Positions 1-10,376 of a stretch of DNA of 64,000 nucleotides are shown in pieces. This DNA is from Lysobacter enzymogenes (lineage in GTDB: Bacteria; Pseudomonadota; Gammaproteobacteria; Xanthomonadales; Xanthomonadaceae). The stretch is from NCBI RefSeq assembly GCF_023617245.1, contig NZ_CP067396.1:372001-436000 (forward strand), in the 5' to 3' direction. Position 1 is the stretch's first letter. Every line of letters begins with the position of its first letter. Made by a program: the position numbers and the translations under genes. The notes beneath the pieces are model-generated. The model worked only from the letters and a program-made list of their open reading frames with translations, did no database searches and had not been told where the DNA came from.

Positions 1-1005
1 GAACGATTCGTCGAACGCCACCAGGCCGAGTGGCGCGAATTCGAACTGTGGCTGGAGCGCCGCAGCGACAGCGCGCGGCGCGCGCGCTCGACCCGGCGCG
101 AATGGTCCGGCATCCGCGACGACGAGATGCCCGCGCGCCACCGCCGCCTGTGCCAGCAACTGGCGCTGGCGCGCCGGCGCGGCTACAGCGCGGTGGTCAC
201 CGACCGCCTGCAACAACTCATGCAGCGCGGCCACAGCGTGCTGTACCGGACCAAGCCGGCGCACCCGCGCCGCGCGGTCGAATTCCTGCTGGCCGGCTTC
301 CCGCGCCTGGTCCGCGCCGAGTGGCGCTGCATGCTGGCCGCGGCGCTGCTGTTCCTGGTCCCGCTGGTGAGCATCTTCGTCGCCATCCAGGTCAAGCCGG
401 ACCTGGCCTCGGGCCTGTTCCCGCCGCAGATGCTGGCGCAGTTCGAACAGATGTACGACCCGGCCTCCAAGCGCAGCCTGGGCCGCACCAACGAAGACGA
501 TCTGCAGATGTTCGCCCACTACATCGGCAACAACGTCGGCATCGGCTTCCAGACCTTCGCCACCGGCCTGGTCGCCGGGGTGGGCACGGTGTTCGTGCTG
601 ATCTTCAACGGCATCATGATCGGCGGCGTGGCCGGGCACCTGCAGGCGGTCGGCCACGGCGATCCGTTCTGGCGCTTCGTCGCCGGGCATTCGGCGCCGG
701 AGCTGACCGCGATCGTGATCGCCGGCGGCGCCGGCCTGCGCATGGGCCTGAGCCTGATCGCGCCGGGCCAGCGCCGGCGCGTGGATTCGCTGATCCACGG
801 CGGCCGCCGCGGCGCCAAGATCTGCATCGGCGTGTTCGCGATGCTGGTGTTCGCGGCCTTCGTCGAGGCGTTCTGGTCGTCGATCGCCAACATGCCGGCG
901 TCGATCAAGTACGCGGTCGGCGCGCTGCTGTGGGCGTTGACCGCGCTGTGGCTGCTGCGCGGCGGCCGCAACGCGGCCCACCAGGACGACGAAGACGCCG
1001 CATGA
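1..1005 (+). CDS. SpoIIM-family (stage II sporulation protein M-like) membrane protein, 5' partial
   Basis: The reading frame is open from the first base, so the N-terminus lies outside the window. The first internal ATG (127) is inside the conserved soluble N-terminal part and is not the likely start. The visible protein has a charged, Trp-rich N-terminal region (ERFVERHQAEWREFELWLER), then several hydrophobic segments in the order expected for the SpoIIM/DUF95 integral membrane family, ending in a basic/acidic tail. In non-sporulating proteobacteria this family sits beside RDD, DUF4129, DUF4350, MoxR and DUF58 genes, and the same order continues here. The stop overlaps the next start by 4 nt (ATGA), so translation is probably coupled. 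The role in this bacterium is unknown; an envelope-associated complex with the MoxR ATPase is inferred from context only. Confidence 0.85.
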   Translation, partial: ERFVERHQAEWREFELWLERRSDSARRARSTRREWSGIRDDEMPARHRRLCQQLALARRRGYSAVVTDRLQQLMQRGHSVLYRTKPAHPRRAVEFLLAGFPRLVRAEWRCMLAAALLFLVPLVSIFVAIQVKPDLASGLFPPQMLAQFEQMYDPASKRSLGRTNEDDLQMFAHYIGNNVGIGFQTFATGLVAGVGTVFVLIFNGIMIGGVAGHLQAVGHGDPFWRFVAGHSAPELTAIVIAGGAGLRMGLSLIAPGQRRRVDSLIHGGRRGAKICIGVFAMLVFAAFVEAFWSSIANMPASIKYAVGALLWALTALWLLRGGRNAAHQDDEDAA

Positions 1006-2843
1006 AGCTCGAAGCGCTCACCGTCGCCCTGCGCCCGCGCACCGCCTGGGAAGCCTGCGAACTGGGCATGGCCCTGGTCCGCCGCAACGCCGGCGCGATC
1101 TGGAAGCCGTGGCTGCTGGTGACCCTGCCGCTGCTGGTGCTGCTCAACGCCGCCGGTTGGGCGCTGGACCTGCTGTGGCTGTCGGGCCTGCTGATGTGGT
1201 GGCTCAAGCCCTGGTTCGACCGCATCCCGCTGTACGTCATTTCGCGCGCGGTGTTCGGCGAAACCCCGACTCCGCGCCAGACCGTGCGCGCCGCGCTGCG
1301 CTGGGGCGGGCGCTGGTGGCTGCCGTACCTGACCTGGCGCCGGCTCGGCCCGGCGCGGCCGCTGTACCTGCCGGTGGACCTGCTCGAAGGCGGCGACAGC
1401 GGCGAAGCGCGCCAGCGCCGCGCCGCGCTCGGCGCGCCGGTGTACGGGGTGTGCTCGCTGCTGACCCTGGTGTGCGCGAACTTCGAACTGGTGATGATCC
1501 TGGGGCTGGTGTTCGCCGGGATCATGTTCGTGCCCTTCGACTACCTGCCCGACACGTTCAAGTCGCTGTGGGACGCCTTCCTCGAACAGCCGCACTGGAT
1601 GAACGCGCTGTTCAACGCGCTGGCCTGGATCGCGGCCAGCCTGATCGAACCGTTCTACGTCGGCGCCGGTTTCGGCCTGTACCTCAACCGCCGCACCGAG
1701 ATCGAAGGCTGGGACATCGAGATCGTGTTCCGCCGCCTGCGCGCGCGCCTGAGCGCGGCGGCGGCGCCGGCGCTGCTGGCGCTGTGCGTCGGCGTCGGCC
1801 TGGGCGCGTGGTTGCCGCAGGCGATGGCGCAGTCGGGCGCGGACCGCTCGGCGCAGTTCGAGGGCGGCGATGCGCCGGCGGCGGACCGCGAGACCGACGA
1901 GGCGCGCATCGAGCGGCAGGCGCGCGAGCGCGGCGAAGCGGTCGCCGCGCAGATGCGGCGCGAAGCCGAGGCGGCCGCGCGCGACGCGGCCGGCGCGGTT
2001 AGCGAGGACGCGACTGGCGAAGAGACGGTCACTGAGGACGCGGTCAGCGAAGAGCCGGCCAGCGAAGAAGCGCAGGACGACGCGTCCTACGAGGAAGAAG
2101 ACGCGCCGTCCTTCCCCAGCGTGCCGATCCGCGGCCCCGGCGAGAAGGCCGCCGACCAGCCCTCCACGCTCGACGGCCTGTACGGCCCGGCGCGCAGCGA
2201 CGACCGCTCGCTGCGCAACGCGGTCGAGCAGGCGATGAAGGACCCCACGGTCGCGCCCAAGCAGAAGCAGACGGTGTGGAAGTCGCGCGCCGAGGCCGAC
2301 AAGCCCAAGACCGAGCGGCGCCGCGACTCGCGCGATTTCGACGGTTTCAAGGGCCTCAGCGGCGGCCTGGCGACCGGCCTGGAGCTGGCGCTGTGGGGCG
2401 TGGTGGCGCTGGTGGTCGGCGCGCTGTTGTTCAGCATGGGTCGTTGGCTGGGCTGGTTCCGCGGCGGCGCGTTCGAGGAAGAACCGGCGCCGGGCGAGCT
2501 GCGCAACGCCGCGCTGGCCGAACCCGAGCCCTTGCCCGACGACATCCCGACCGCGATCCGCCGGCTGTGGCAGGGCGGCCGCGCGCGCGACGCGCTGGCG
2601 CTGATGTACCGCGCCGCGGTCGAATCGATGGCGCAGCGCGCGCAGGTGACCCTGGTGCCCGGCGCGACCGAGGCGCAGTGCCTGCGCGCCTCGCGCAAAC
2701 TGCCGCTGGCCGAGGACCGCGATGCGTTCGCGCGCGCGGTGCGGGTCTGGCAGTACGCGGCCTATGCCCAGACCCTGCCCGGCGGCGACGATTTCGACGA
2801 TCTGGTGGCGCTGCTGAGCCGGCGCTTCGGGTGGGCCGCATGA
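1002..2843 (+). CDS. DUF4129-domain membrane protein
   Basis: A 613-aa protein. The N-terminal third has several membrane helices (for example around residues 35-65 and 155-215). A long acidic, Glu/Ala-rich low-complexity stretch follows (about residues 280-370), then one more helix (around 465-485) and a C-terminal cytoplasmic-type domain matching DUF4129, with the pattern ALALMYRAAVE...QYAAYAQTLP. The ATG at 1002 overlaps the upstream stop by 4 nt, and the stop overlaps the next gene's ATG (2840) in the same way. A longer open frame continues upstream to position 30, but it only shadows the SpoIIM gene. DUF4129 proteins recur in MoxR-DUF58-DUF4350 operons; the biochemical function is not established. 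Confidence 0.85.
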   Translation: MKLEALTVALRPRTAWEACELGMALVRRNAGAIWKPWLLVTLPLLVLLNAAGWALDLLWLSGLLMWWLKPWFDRIPLYVISRAVFGETPTPRQTVRAALRWGGRWWLPYLTWRRLGPARPLYLPVDLLEGGDSGEARQRRAALGAPVYGVCSLLTLVCANFELVMILGLVFAGIMFVPFDYLPDTFKSLWDAFLEQPHWMNALFNALAWIAASLIEPFYVGAGFGLYLNRRTEIEGWDIEIVFRRLRARLSAAAAPALLALCVGVGLGAWLPQAMAQSGADRSAQFEGGDAPAADRETDEARIERQARERGEAVAAQMRREAEAAARDAAGAVSEDATGEETVTEDAVSEEPASEEAQDDASYEEEDAPSFPSVPIRGPGEKAADQPSTLDGLYGPARSDDRSLRNAVEQAMKDPTVAPKQKQTVWKSRAEADKPKTERRRDSRDFDGFKGLSGGLATGLELALWGVVALVVGALLFSMGRWLGWFRGGAFEEEPAPGELRNAALAEPEPLPDDIPTAIRRLWQGGRARDALALMYRAAVESMAQRAQVTLVPGATEAQCLRASRKLPLAEDRDAFARAVRVWQYAAYAQTLPGGDDFDDLVALLSRRFGWAA

Positions 2844-4053
2844 GCCGCCAGGGCCTGATCGCGTTGGCGCTGCTCGCGCTGGTCGCGCTGCTGGGGTTCG
2901 GCGGCTACAGCCTGTGGCGCAAGGATTACGTGCGCAGCGAAGAGATGGTGGACCTGCCGCGCACCGGCGAGGCGGCGAGCAATCCGCTGTACGTGCTCAA
3001 GCTGGCGCTGGCCAAGGACGGGGTCAAGGTCGACGCGCGCCAGCGCCTGCTGCTGTCGCAGCATCCGCTGCAGCCGCGCGACACGGTGCTGATCTACCGC
3101 GACCCGCGCACCCTGGCCGCGCCGGACGCCAAGGCGCTGCTGGAATGGGTCGCGCGCGGCGGCCACCTGATCGTGCGCACGCCGCCGTGGCGCGAGCGCC
3201 TGGGCGAGGCCAAGGTGCCGGTGCTCGAGGAAGTCGGGGTGACCCTGCTCGACGCCGCCGACAACGAAGACAACGGCCAGCGCAGCGGCTGCGCCAATCT
3301 GTACGAACGCGGGCGCGAATCGCAACTGGTGTTCTGCGGCGCGCGCCGCTTCTACTTCTACAACGCCGACGCCGCGCCCGAGGCGGCCTGGGGCGACGAG
3401 GACAGCGCCTACGTCTACGCGCGCCTGCCCTACGGCGAGGGCCGGGTCGACGTGCTGGCGGACATGGACTTCCTGTCCAACCGCGGCGGTTCGGCGCTGG
3501 CGGCGTTCGCCGGCGTCCGCCACGGCGACGACGAGGTCGCGCAGCCGTCCAACGCCGCCTTCGCCCGCCAGGTGCTGGCGCCGAACTACCGCGCCGGCAC
3601 GATCCACCTGATCTACGCCGCCGACGTCCCGTCGTTGTGGCAGACCCTGATCCGTAACAGCTGGATGGCCTGGCTGCCGCTGCTGCTGTGGCTGGCGGCG
3701 TGGCTGTGGCAGCGCATGCAGCGCTTCGGCCCGCTGCGGCCGGCGCCGGCGATGGAGCGGCGCTCGCTGCTCGAACACATCGTCGCCAGCGGCGAGCACA
3801 TCTACCGCTACGGCTACGGCCCGAGCCTGTACGCCTCGGTGCGCGCCGCGTTCCTGCTGCGCCTGCGCCGGCGCGATCCCTACGCCGCCTCGATCGAAGG
3901 CGAGGCGCAGGTGGAGCTGCTTGCCCAGCGCTACAAGAACGAACCCGGCCTGGGACCGGCGCAGATCCGCGACGCCCTGGCCCATCCGCTGGCGCGCGAC
4001 CACGCCGCGTTCCGCACCCGCATCGCCACCTTGATCCGCATGAGAAACCGACT

Positions 4054-4057
<4 letters not shown>
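2840..4057 (+). CDS. DUF4350-domain protein
   Basis: A 405-aa protein. An N-terminal membrane anchor (residues 4-22) is followed by a soluble domain. That domain carries the DUF4350 pattern: an early NPLYVLKLAL motif, then LLEWVARGGHLIV, a glycine-rich segment typical of type 1 glutamine amidotransferase-like folds without an obvious catalytic triad. A second hydrophobic segment (WMAWLPLLLWLAAWLW, about residue 275) precedes a basic C-terminal domain. It starts with an ATGA overlap with the DUF4129 gene and ends with an ATGA overlap with the MoxR gene. In this operon type it is thought to be a membrane partner of the MoxR/DUF58 pair; that is inference from synteny. Confidence 0.83.
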
Positions 4058-5039
<982 letters not shown>

Positions 5040-5043
<4 letters not shown>

Positions 5044-6425
5044 GCTCGGCGCCGCCGCCGCTGCCCGCCGTCGCCGGCGCCGCGCCCGCGGTGCCGCGCG
5101 AGCGCGCGCAGGCGCGCCAGGCCTGGCCGCGGCCGTCGTTGCGGCTGGGCTGGCTGGCGCTGCCGTGCGCGGCGCTGGGGCTGGCGGCGAGCGCGGGCTG
5201 GCTGGCGCCGCAGTGGTGGCAGCTCGCGGCGTTGCTGGCGCTGGCGGCGCTCGCGCTGGACCTGTGGCGGGTGATGCGCGCGCCGACGCCGCGCGTGCAG
5301 CGGCGCATGCACGACACCTGGGCGATCGGGGTGGAGCGCGCGGTGACGCTGCAGATCGACGGCGACCGGCGCCAGCGCCTGGACGCGTTCGACCTGCATC
5401 CGGGCGGTTGGGCGATGCGCGATCTGCCGCGCCGGCTCGACCTCGCGCCGGGCCAATCGACCGATTTCGAATACTTCCTGCGCGCCAACAGCCGCGGCGA
5501 TTTCCAGTTCGACGGAACCCAACTGCGGCTGCATTCGCCGTGGGGCCTGTGGTGGCAGTCGCGGGTGGCCGGCGCGCCGCAGCGGGTGCGCGTGTTCCCC
5601 AATTTCGCGCCGTTGGCCAAGTTCGCGATGTTCAGCGCCGAACAGGCCTCGCGCCTGGTCGGCGCGCACGTCAAGCGCCGCCGCGGCGAAGGCACCGACT
5701 TCCACCAGATGCGCGAGTACCGCGTCGGCGACAGCTTGCGCCAGATCGACTGGAAGGCCACCGCGCGCGCGCGCCGGCTGATCTCGCGCGAGTACCAGGA
5801 CGAGCGCAACCAGCAACTGGTGCTGATGCTCGACACCGGCCGCCGGCTAATGGCGCGCGACGGCGAACTCTCGCACTTCGACCACGTGCTCGACGCGGCG
5901 CTGGTGGTGTCGTACCTGGCGCTGCGCCAGGGCGACGGCGTCGGCCTGCTCGCCAGCGGCGGCCAGAGCCGCTGGGTGCCGCCGCAGCGCGGCGTCGGCG
6001 CGATCGACAACCTGCTGCGCGCCAGCTACGCGCTGCAGCCGCAGCCGGTCGCGACCGACTTCCTCGCTGCCGCCACCGAACTGTCGCTGCGCCAGCGCCG
6101 GCGTTCGCTGGTGATGCTGGTGACCAACCTGCGCGACGAAGACATGGACGACCTGCTGGCCGCGGTGCGGATGCTGCGCGGCCGCCACCTGGTGTGCGTG
6201 GCCAGCCTGCGCGAAGGCTCGCTCGACCAGGCGCTGGGCGACGAAGTCGACGACCTGTCCGGCGCGATCCGCGCCGGCGCCGCCGCGCAATACCTGGAAC
6301 ACCGCACCCAGGCCCACGAGGCGCTGCGCAGCCAGGGCGTGATGGTGCTGGACGTGGCCTGCGAGCAGTTGGCGGCGTCGCTGGTGGAGAAGTATCTGGC
6401 GGTGAAGCGCGATCGCTTGCTGTAG
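5040..6425 (+). CDS. DUF58-domain protein (MoxR partner)
   Basis: A 461-aa protein. Two hydrophobic segments lie near residues 38-80, followed by a soluble region. The DUF58 signature YRVGDSLRQIDWKATARAR is present at about residues 228-246, followed by a VWA-like fold starting LVLMLDTGRRL. The family partners MoxR ATPases, and the start codon overlaps the MoxR stop by 4 nt. The VWA-like region lacks a clean DxSxS metal site (it reads DTGRR), as is common in DUF58 proteins. It is the last gene of the SpoIIM-DUF4129-DUF4350-MoxR-DUF58 run; the next gene is convergent after 41 nt. Confidence 0.88.
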
Positions 6426-6466
6426 CCCGGCTCGCCCGCAGCGACGCGCGGCGTCCGCGTTCGGCG

Positions 6467-6721
6467 CTAAGGCGCGGTCGCCCGATCCAGTTTCAGCAGC
6501 CCGGCGAGCGCTTGCTCGCGCGATTGCCCGCACATCTCCGCCTGCGGCTGCAGCGACCCGCAAAAGCGCGGCCGCTCGGGCCGGCCGAACAGGCGGCAGC
6601 GCAGCTCGTCGTCGAGCTGCACGCAGGGAATCCCGGCCGGTTTGCCGTGCGGCATGCCCGGGATCGGCGAAGTAATCGAAGGCGCGATGCAGCAGGCGCC
6701 GCAGCGGTCGCGGCACTGCAT
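6467..6721 (-). CDS. YkgJ-family cysteine cluster protein
   Basis: An 84-aa protein starting at ATG 6721. Seven cysteines occur in the CxxxCGxCC...C...C...C arrangement of the YkgJ/UPF0153 family (MQCRDRCGACC at the start, then IPCVQL, RCRLF, RFCGS, AEMCG). This pattern is thought to bind a metal or Fe-S cluster. The frame stays open upstream, but that part overlaps the next gene and has no family signal, so the start beside the cysteine motif is chosen. It is 11 nt downstream of the small membrane protein gene and may be co-transcribed with it. Its exact role is not established. Confidence 0.85.
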   Translation of the reverse strand: MQCRDRCGACCIAPSITSPIPGMPHGKPAGIPCVQLDDELRCRLFGRPERPRFCGSLQPQAEMCGQSREQALAGLLKLDRATAP

Positions 6722-6732
6722 CGGCGCGCGGC

Positions 6733-7077
6733 TCAGACCGGCGACGGCGGGCGCTTGGCCAGCACCGCGGCGATCAGCAGGCCGGTGGACACCAGCGAGA
6801 TCAGCACGTGCGCCACGCCGATCACGCTGTGGCCCAGCGAGGTGGAACTCGCGCTGATGCCGTCGGCCATCGCCCGGTAGATCCAGACCTGCCCGAGCAG
6901 GCTCAGCGCCTGGCCGAACACCAGCAGCGCGAAGGCGGCCACCGCATAGGTCGCGCCGACGCCGATGCGCCGCCGCCACGACAGGCACAGCACGATGCCG
7001 GTGATGTAGGCGAGCAGGCTCGGCGTCATGAACGCCGCCTGAGACAGGAGGGCGGGCAGCCAGTCGTTGAACGTCAT
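6733..7077 (-). CDS. small four-helix membrane protein, function unknown
   Basis: A 114-aa protein with about four hydrophobic segments (residues 7-31, 39-65, 67-75 region and 84-108) and a short charged C-terminus (AKRPPSPV). No catalytic motif is recognisable. It starts at ATG 7077 and is followed after 11 nt by the YkgJ-like gene, suggesting a two-gene unit. Similar small membrane proteins are common beside aroE in Xanthomonadaceae, but no function can be given from the sequence. Confidence 0.7.
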   Translation of the reverse strand: MTFNDWLPALLSQAAFMTPSLLAYITGIVLCLSWRRRIGVGATYAVAAFALLVFGQALSLLGQVWIYRAMADGISASSTSLGHSVIGVAHVLISLVSTGLLIAAVLAKRPPSPV

Positions 7078-7147
7078 GCGCGGCTCCTTGCCATGGGCGC
7101 GGCGAAGATGGGGGTTCGGTCGAATGCGGCGGCGAACGCTGCCGGCA

Positions 7148-8017
7148 TCAGTCCGCGGTCACCAGCGTGCCCGCGCCCTGGCGCAGCAGCGCGTAGACCG
7201 GATCGGTCTCCGGACGGCGGCGATGCCAGCGCTCGAAGCTCTCGGCGGCCTGCTCGACCAACATGCCGAGGCCGTCGATGCGGTCGTGCGCGCCGGCGAC
7301 CTTGGCCCAGGCCAGGAACGGGATCGCGGCTTCGCCGTAGCTCAGGTCCACGGCCGCGGTGCGCGGCGTGGCCAGGCTCATCGGCAGGCTCGGGAACTCA
7401 TGTTCGCGCGCGGCCGAAGTGGCGTTGACGATGAGGTCGAAGTTGCCGAGGTTGCCGACGTCGTCGAGATAGCGCGGATGCACGCGGCCGGGCTGGCCGA
7501 GCGTGTCGGCCAGCGCGTCGGCGCGCTCGCCGGTGCGGTTGACGATGAACAGGTCGCCGATGCCGGCATCGAGCAGCGCCGGCGCGACTCCGCGCGCGGC
7601 GCCGCCGGCGCCGATCAGCAGGGTGCGGCGCTCGCGCAGGTCCAGGCCGTGGCGTTCGGTGAGGTCGCGGATCAGGCCGACGCCGTCGGTGTTGTCGCCT
7701 TCCCAGCCGGTGGCGCTGCGGATCAGGGTGTTGACCGCGCCGGCGCGGCGCGCGCGCTCGCTCAGGTGGGTGCAGATGCCGGCGGCGCGGGTCTTCAGCG
7801 GCAGGGTGATGTTGGCGCCGAGGCCGCCCTCGGCGGCGAACTCGGCCAGGGCTACGTCGAAGCGCTCGGCGGCGGCGTCGATCGCCGCGTAGTCCAGCGC
7901 GATCCCGAACTGGCGCGCGAAGTGCGCGTGGATGCGCGGCGACAGCGAGTGCGCGACCGGATGGCCGAAGACCGCGAAGCGCAGGACCGGGCTGGACGAA
8001 CTGGAGTCGATCGACAT
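7148..8017 (-). CDS. aroE: shikimate dehydrogenase AroE
   Basis: A 289-aa NADP-dependent shikimate dehydrogenase, which reduces 3-dehydroshikimate to shikimate in the aromatic amino acid pathway. The N-terminal substrate domain has the SLSPRIH motif (residues 24-30), NITLPLK with catalytic Lys75, AVNTL (Asn96) and GDNTDGVG with catalytic Asp111. The Rossmann domain has GAGGAARG (137-144) and the NRTGER segment that contacts the NADP phosphate. The length is normal and every key residue is present. The start ATG (8017) is divergent from the beta-propeller gene at 8067. Chorismate from this pathway is also the substrate of the XanB2 chorismatase encoded further along. Confidence 0.96.
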   Translation of the reverse strand: MSIDSSSSSPVLRFAVFGHPVAHSLSPRIHAHFARQFGIALDYAAIDAAAERFDVALAEFAAEGGLGANITLPLKTRAAGICTHLSERARRAGAVNTLIRSATGWEGDNTDGVGLIRDLTERHGLDLRERRTLLIGAGGAARGVAPALLDAGIGDLFIVNRTGERADALADTLGQPGRVHPRYLDDVGNLGNFDLIVNATSAAREHEFPSLPMSLATPRTAAVDLSYGEAAIPFLAWAKVAGAHDRIDGLGMLVEQAAESFERWHRRRPETDPVYALLRQGAGTLVTAD

Positions 8018-8066
8018 GGGCGCGCCTCGTTAGACTGGTGACCCTTCCGATGGGAGCAAGACGCGC

Positions 8067-8993
8067 ATGCGCCACGCCAGGGTCTGGTGGATTCCGAGTG
8101 TACTCCTCGTCTGCGCCGTAGCCAGCCCGCCGGCCGCGGCCCTGAACGAATTCGGCATAGAAGGCATGGGCGTGGTGTCCACGCCGCACAGCGAAGTGCG
8201 CGCGAGCGTGAGTCCCGACGGCCGGCGCATCGTCTGGGGCAGCGACCGTCCCGGCGGTCCGGGCGGGCGCGATCTGTGGCAGGCGACGTTGGTCGACGGC
8301 CGCTGGCAGAACCCCGAGCCGTTGCCGATCAACAGCGCGGCCAAGGACTACGATCCGATGTTCAGCGGCGACGGCCGCTGGTTGTATTTCTTCTCCGACC
8401 GTCCCGGCGGGCTCGGCGGCGAAGACCTCTATCGCGCCGCGGTGCGGCCCGACGGCGGCTACGGCCCGGCCGAGAACCTCGGCCCCGGCGTCAACACGCC
8501 GGGACGCGAGTGGGCGCCGGCGCCGAGCCGCGACGGACGCCACCTGCTGTTCGCCAGCGACGGACGCGGCGGCGCGGGCCGCCAGGACCTGTGGATCGCG
8601 CGCTGGGATGGAAAGGCCTTCGTCGATCCGCGACCGGCGCCGGGCATCAACACCGCCGCCGACGAATTCGACGCGACCTGGCTCGGCGACGGCCGCGCGA
8701 TCGTGTTCACCCGCTCCGACGACGTCAACGAAAAACCGGTGCGGCTGTACGTCGCGCAATGCGACGGCAAGCGCTATGGCGAAGCGGTGCCGCTGGGCTT
8801 GTCGTTCAACACCGCCGAAGGATTCACCTACGGGCCGGTGATCGACTGGAACAAGCCCGGCGAGATGCTGCTCAACGGCATGGCCAAGGCGCCGAAGGCG
8901 GGCAAGCAGGACATCTACCGGATCGCGGCGCCGGCGGTCACGGGCAAGGACGGATGCGTGGGCGCGGCCGAGACGAAAGCGTGGGCGCGGTGA
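8067..8993 (+). CDS. secreted PD40/TolB-like beta-propeller protein
   Basis: A 308-aa protein. The N-terminal signal peptide has a hydrophobic core VLLVCAVASPPAAA with likely cleavage after AAA. At least four WD40-like (PD40) blades follow, each with the motif SxDGRxxxFxSDRxGGxGxxDLYxA (near residues 51-70, 99-120, 150-170 and 205-225). The repeats match the TolB/OmpA-associated PD40 family. Likely periplasmic or secreted; it has no OmpA or peptidase domain, so it is a stand-alone propeller of unknown ligand. An ATGGGAGC-type purine-rich stretch 15 nt upstream may serve as ribosome binding site. Its stop overlaps a GTG start of the next gene. Confidence 0.8.
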   Translation: MRHARVWWIPSVLLVCAVASPPAAALNEFGIEGMGVVSTPHSEVRASVSPDGRRIVWGSDRPGGPGGRDLWQATLVDGRWQNPEPLPINSAAKDYDPMFSGDGRWLYFFSDRPGGLGGEDLYRAAVRPDGGYGPAENLGPGVNTPGREWAPAPSRDGRHLLFASDGRGGAGRQDLWIARWDGKAFVDPRPAPGINTAADEFDATWLGDGRAIVFTRSDDVNEKPVRLYVAQCDGKRYGEAVPLGLSFNTAEGFTYGPVIDWNKPGEMLLNGMAKAPKAGKQDIYRIAAPAVTGKDGCVGAAETKAWAR

Positions 8994-9328
8994 CGGCGCA
9001 GGTCGGCGGCGATGCGGGCGTCGTTGCCGGCTACGGCCGCAAGCTCATGGTGTTGAGCGATCTCGACGATCTCGACGAACTGCGGCGTTGGGTGCCGCAA
9101 TGGCGCAGCGACGGCATCGATGCCGTCGCCTTCGTCGGCGCGCGTTCGTCGCAGTTGTTCGATCGGTTCATCGATGTCTGCGTGATGCTGGATCTCGACG
9201 CCGAAAACGGCGAACACCGCTTCATTCTCGGCAGCTGGTTCGCCGACGCCGACGAGGCGATGGAGTTGCTGGCAAGCCTGGAAGGGGGCGCGGATTCGCC
9301 GGTCTGCGTGCTGCACGCGCCGGCTTGA
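8990..9328 (+). CDS. hypothetical acidic protein, GTG start
   Basis: A 112-aa protein if it starts at GTG 8990, which overlaps the upstream TGA (GTGA). An alternative ATG at 9047 would give 93 aa. The C-terminal part is well structured and acidic: MVLSDLDDLDELRRWVPQW, then VAFVGARSSQLFDRFIDVCVML and a final Trp/Asp-rich helix. No family is recognised. Coding is supported by the 4-nt overlap with the preceding gene and by a globular composition unlike the read-through shadows. The size and acidity resemble small immunity or anti-sigma proteins, but nothing else supports that. Confidence 0.6.
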   Translation: MTAQVGGDAGVVAGYGRKLMVLSDLDDLDELRRWVPQWRSDGIDAVAFVGARSSQLFDRFIDVCVMLDLDAENGEHRFILGSWFADADEAMELLASLEGGADSPVCVLHAPA

Positions 9329-9354
9329 TCCCGCGGCGAGGAGCGGCTGCGAGA

Positions 9355-9520
9355 GTGTAGTGGGAGGGCCTTCAGGCCCGACGCTCTTGTTTCAGGTCAT
9401 GGCGATCCGAGCGAAAAGCATCGGGCCTGAAGGGCCCTCCCACGAGGATGGCCTTCGCGCGATAGTCGGTTGCAAGGTGGTTGTAGGAGGGCCTTCAGGC
9501 CCGATACTTTTGTTTCAGGC
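9355..9520. repeat. three copies of the GGGAGGGCCTTCAGGCCCGA palindromic repeat
   Basis: The gene-free interval 9329-9534 is mostly made of this repeat. Forward copies start near 9360 and 9486, and an inverted copy (TCGGGCCTGAAGGGCCCTCCC) lies near 9423-9445. Each copy holds the internal palindrome GGGCCTTCAGGCCC. The same family occurs at 14611, 33098, 36176 and 59714 in this window, always between genes. This fits a REP/BIME-like dispersed element that can fold into hairpins in transcripts of either strand. Confidence 0.85.
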
Positions 9521-9534
9521 CGCGGCGGTCCGAT

Positions 9535-10353
9535 TCAATACGGCGCTTGCAGCGACTGCCAGGCCAGCGGGTTGAAGTCGTAGAGTTCGCGCGCCGTACC
9601 GAGGCCCGCGTCTGCGATCGGCGCGGCCATCAGGCGTCCGTGTTCGACCCAGACCAGGCGCTCGCGCGCGGCATCGATGTCGGCCCACGACCAGTCGGGA
9701 AGCGGGATCGCGCGGCCGTCGCGATGCAGCAGGGCGTGGTCTTCGTTGACTGCGCGGCGCGGGTCGCCCTTGCGCCGGCCGAAGCCGCTATAGACCGATT
9801 TGTGCAGCGACCAGGGGCCGCCGGTGGATTTGCGGAAATCGGCCTGGGCGAACCTGCCGGTGTGCTGGCTGTCGACGAGGGTCCAGCCGTCGCGCTGGAG
9901 CCGCAGGTCGTACAGCTCGAAGTAGCCGCGGTTGTCCAGGGCGGCCGCGCTCGGCGCGACGCGCCGCAAGTCGGTCGCGTCGCGATCCAGCGCGTGCGGG
10001 TCGGACACGCGCCGCAGCCAGTAGGATTCGTTCGAGTCGAACTGGCCGCCGCCGTAAGCGTTGTCCGTCATCGGCCAGAACCCCAGGGCCTTGAGGTACG
10101 GCGCGCGCGAGATCGCCTGCCAGCCGCAGAAGTCGCCGCGCACGCCACGATAATCGGTCGCGAAGTAAAGCAGGTGGCGGCCGTCCGGGGACAGGTCGCA
10201 GCGGCGTTCGTGGATGCGCGCCTTGAGCCATTGGCCGACTTCGATGCGATCGCCGGCGCGGTCCCAGCCGAGCACGCAGCCGATCTTTTCCGGGCCGCGG
10301 CGAATGACGACGGCGGTGTCCGCGGCGCGCGCCAGCAGGATGTGGACGCGCAC
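9535..10353 (-). CDS. hypothetical protein downstream of hemB, possible beta-propeller fold
   Basis: A 272-aa protein if it starts at GTG 10353 (GTG CGC GTC CAC), 23 nt after the hemB stop. The frame is open further upstream, but that part lies inside hemB. The sequence is rich in aromatic residues and has repeated short beta-strand-like units (DGRHLLYFATDYRG, RGYFELYDLRLQRDGWTL, ERLVWVEHGRLMAAPI). DLSPDGRHLLYF resembles a PD40 propeller strand. No signal peptide is obvious with this start. No named family is recognised. Its co-direction and spacing with hemB suggest co-transcription. Confidence 0.65.
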   Translation of the reverse strand: MRVHILLARAADTAVVIRRGPEKIGCVLGWDRAGDRIEVGQWLKARIHERRCDLSPDGRHLLYFATDYRGVRGDFCGWQAISRAPYLKALGFWPMTDNAYGGGQFDSNESYWLRRVSDPHALDRDATDLRRVAPSAAALDNRGYFELYDLRLQRDGWTLVDSQHTGRFAQADFRKSTGGPWSLHKSVYSGFGRRKGDPRRAVNEDHALLHRDGRAIPLPDWSWADIDAARERLVWVEHGRLMAAPIADAGLGTARELYDFNPLAWQSLQAPY

Positions 10354-10376
10354 CGCGGGCGGCGTATGGCCCGCCG

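Noticed and set aside
30..2843. A 937-codon open frame covering the SpoIIM-like gene and the DUF4129 gene
   Set aside because: The first 324 codons are Arg/Pro-rich read-through of the SpoIIM frame; real family similarity begins only at ATG 1002, which overlaps the previous stop.
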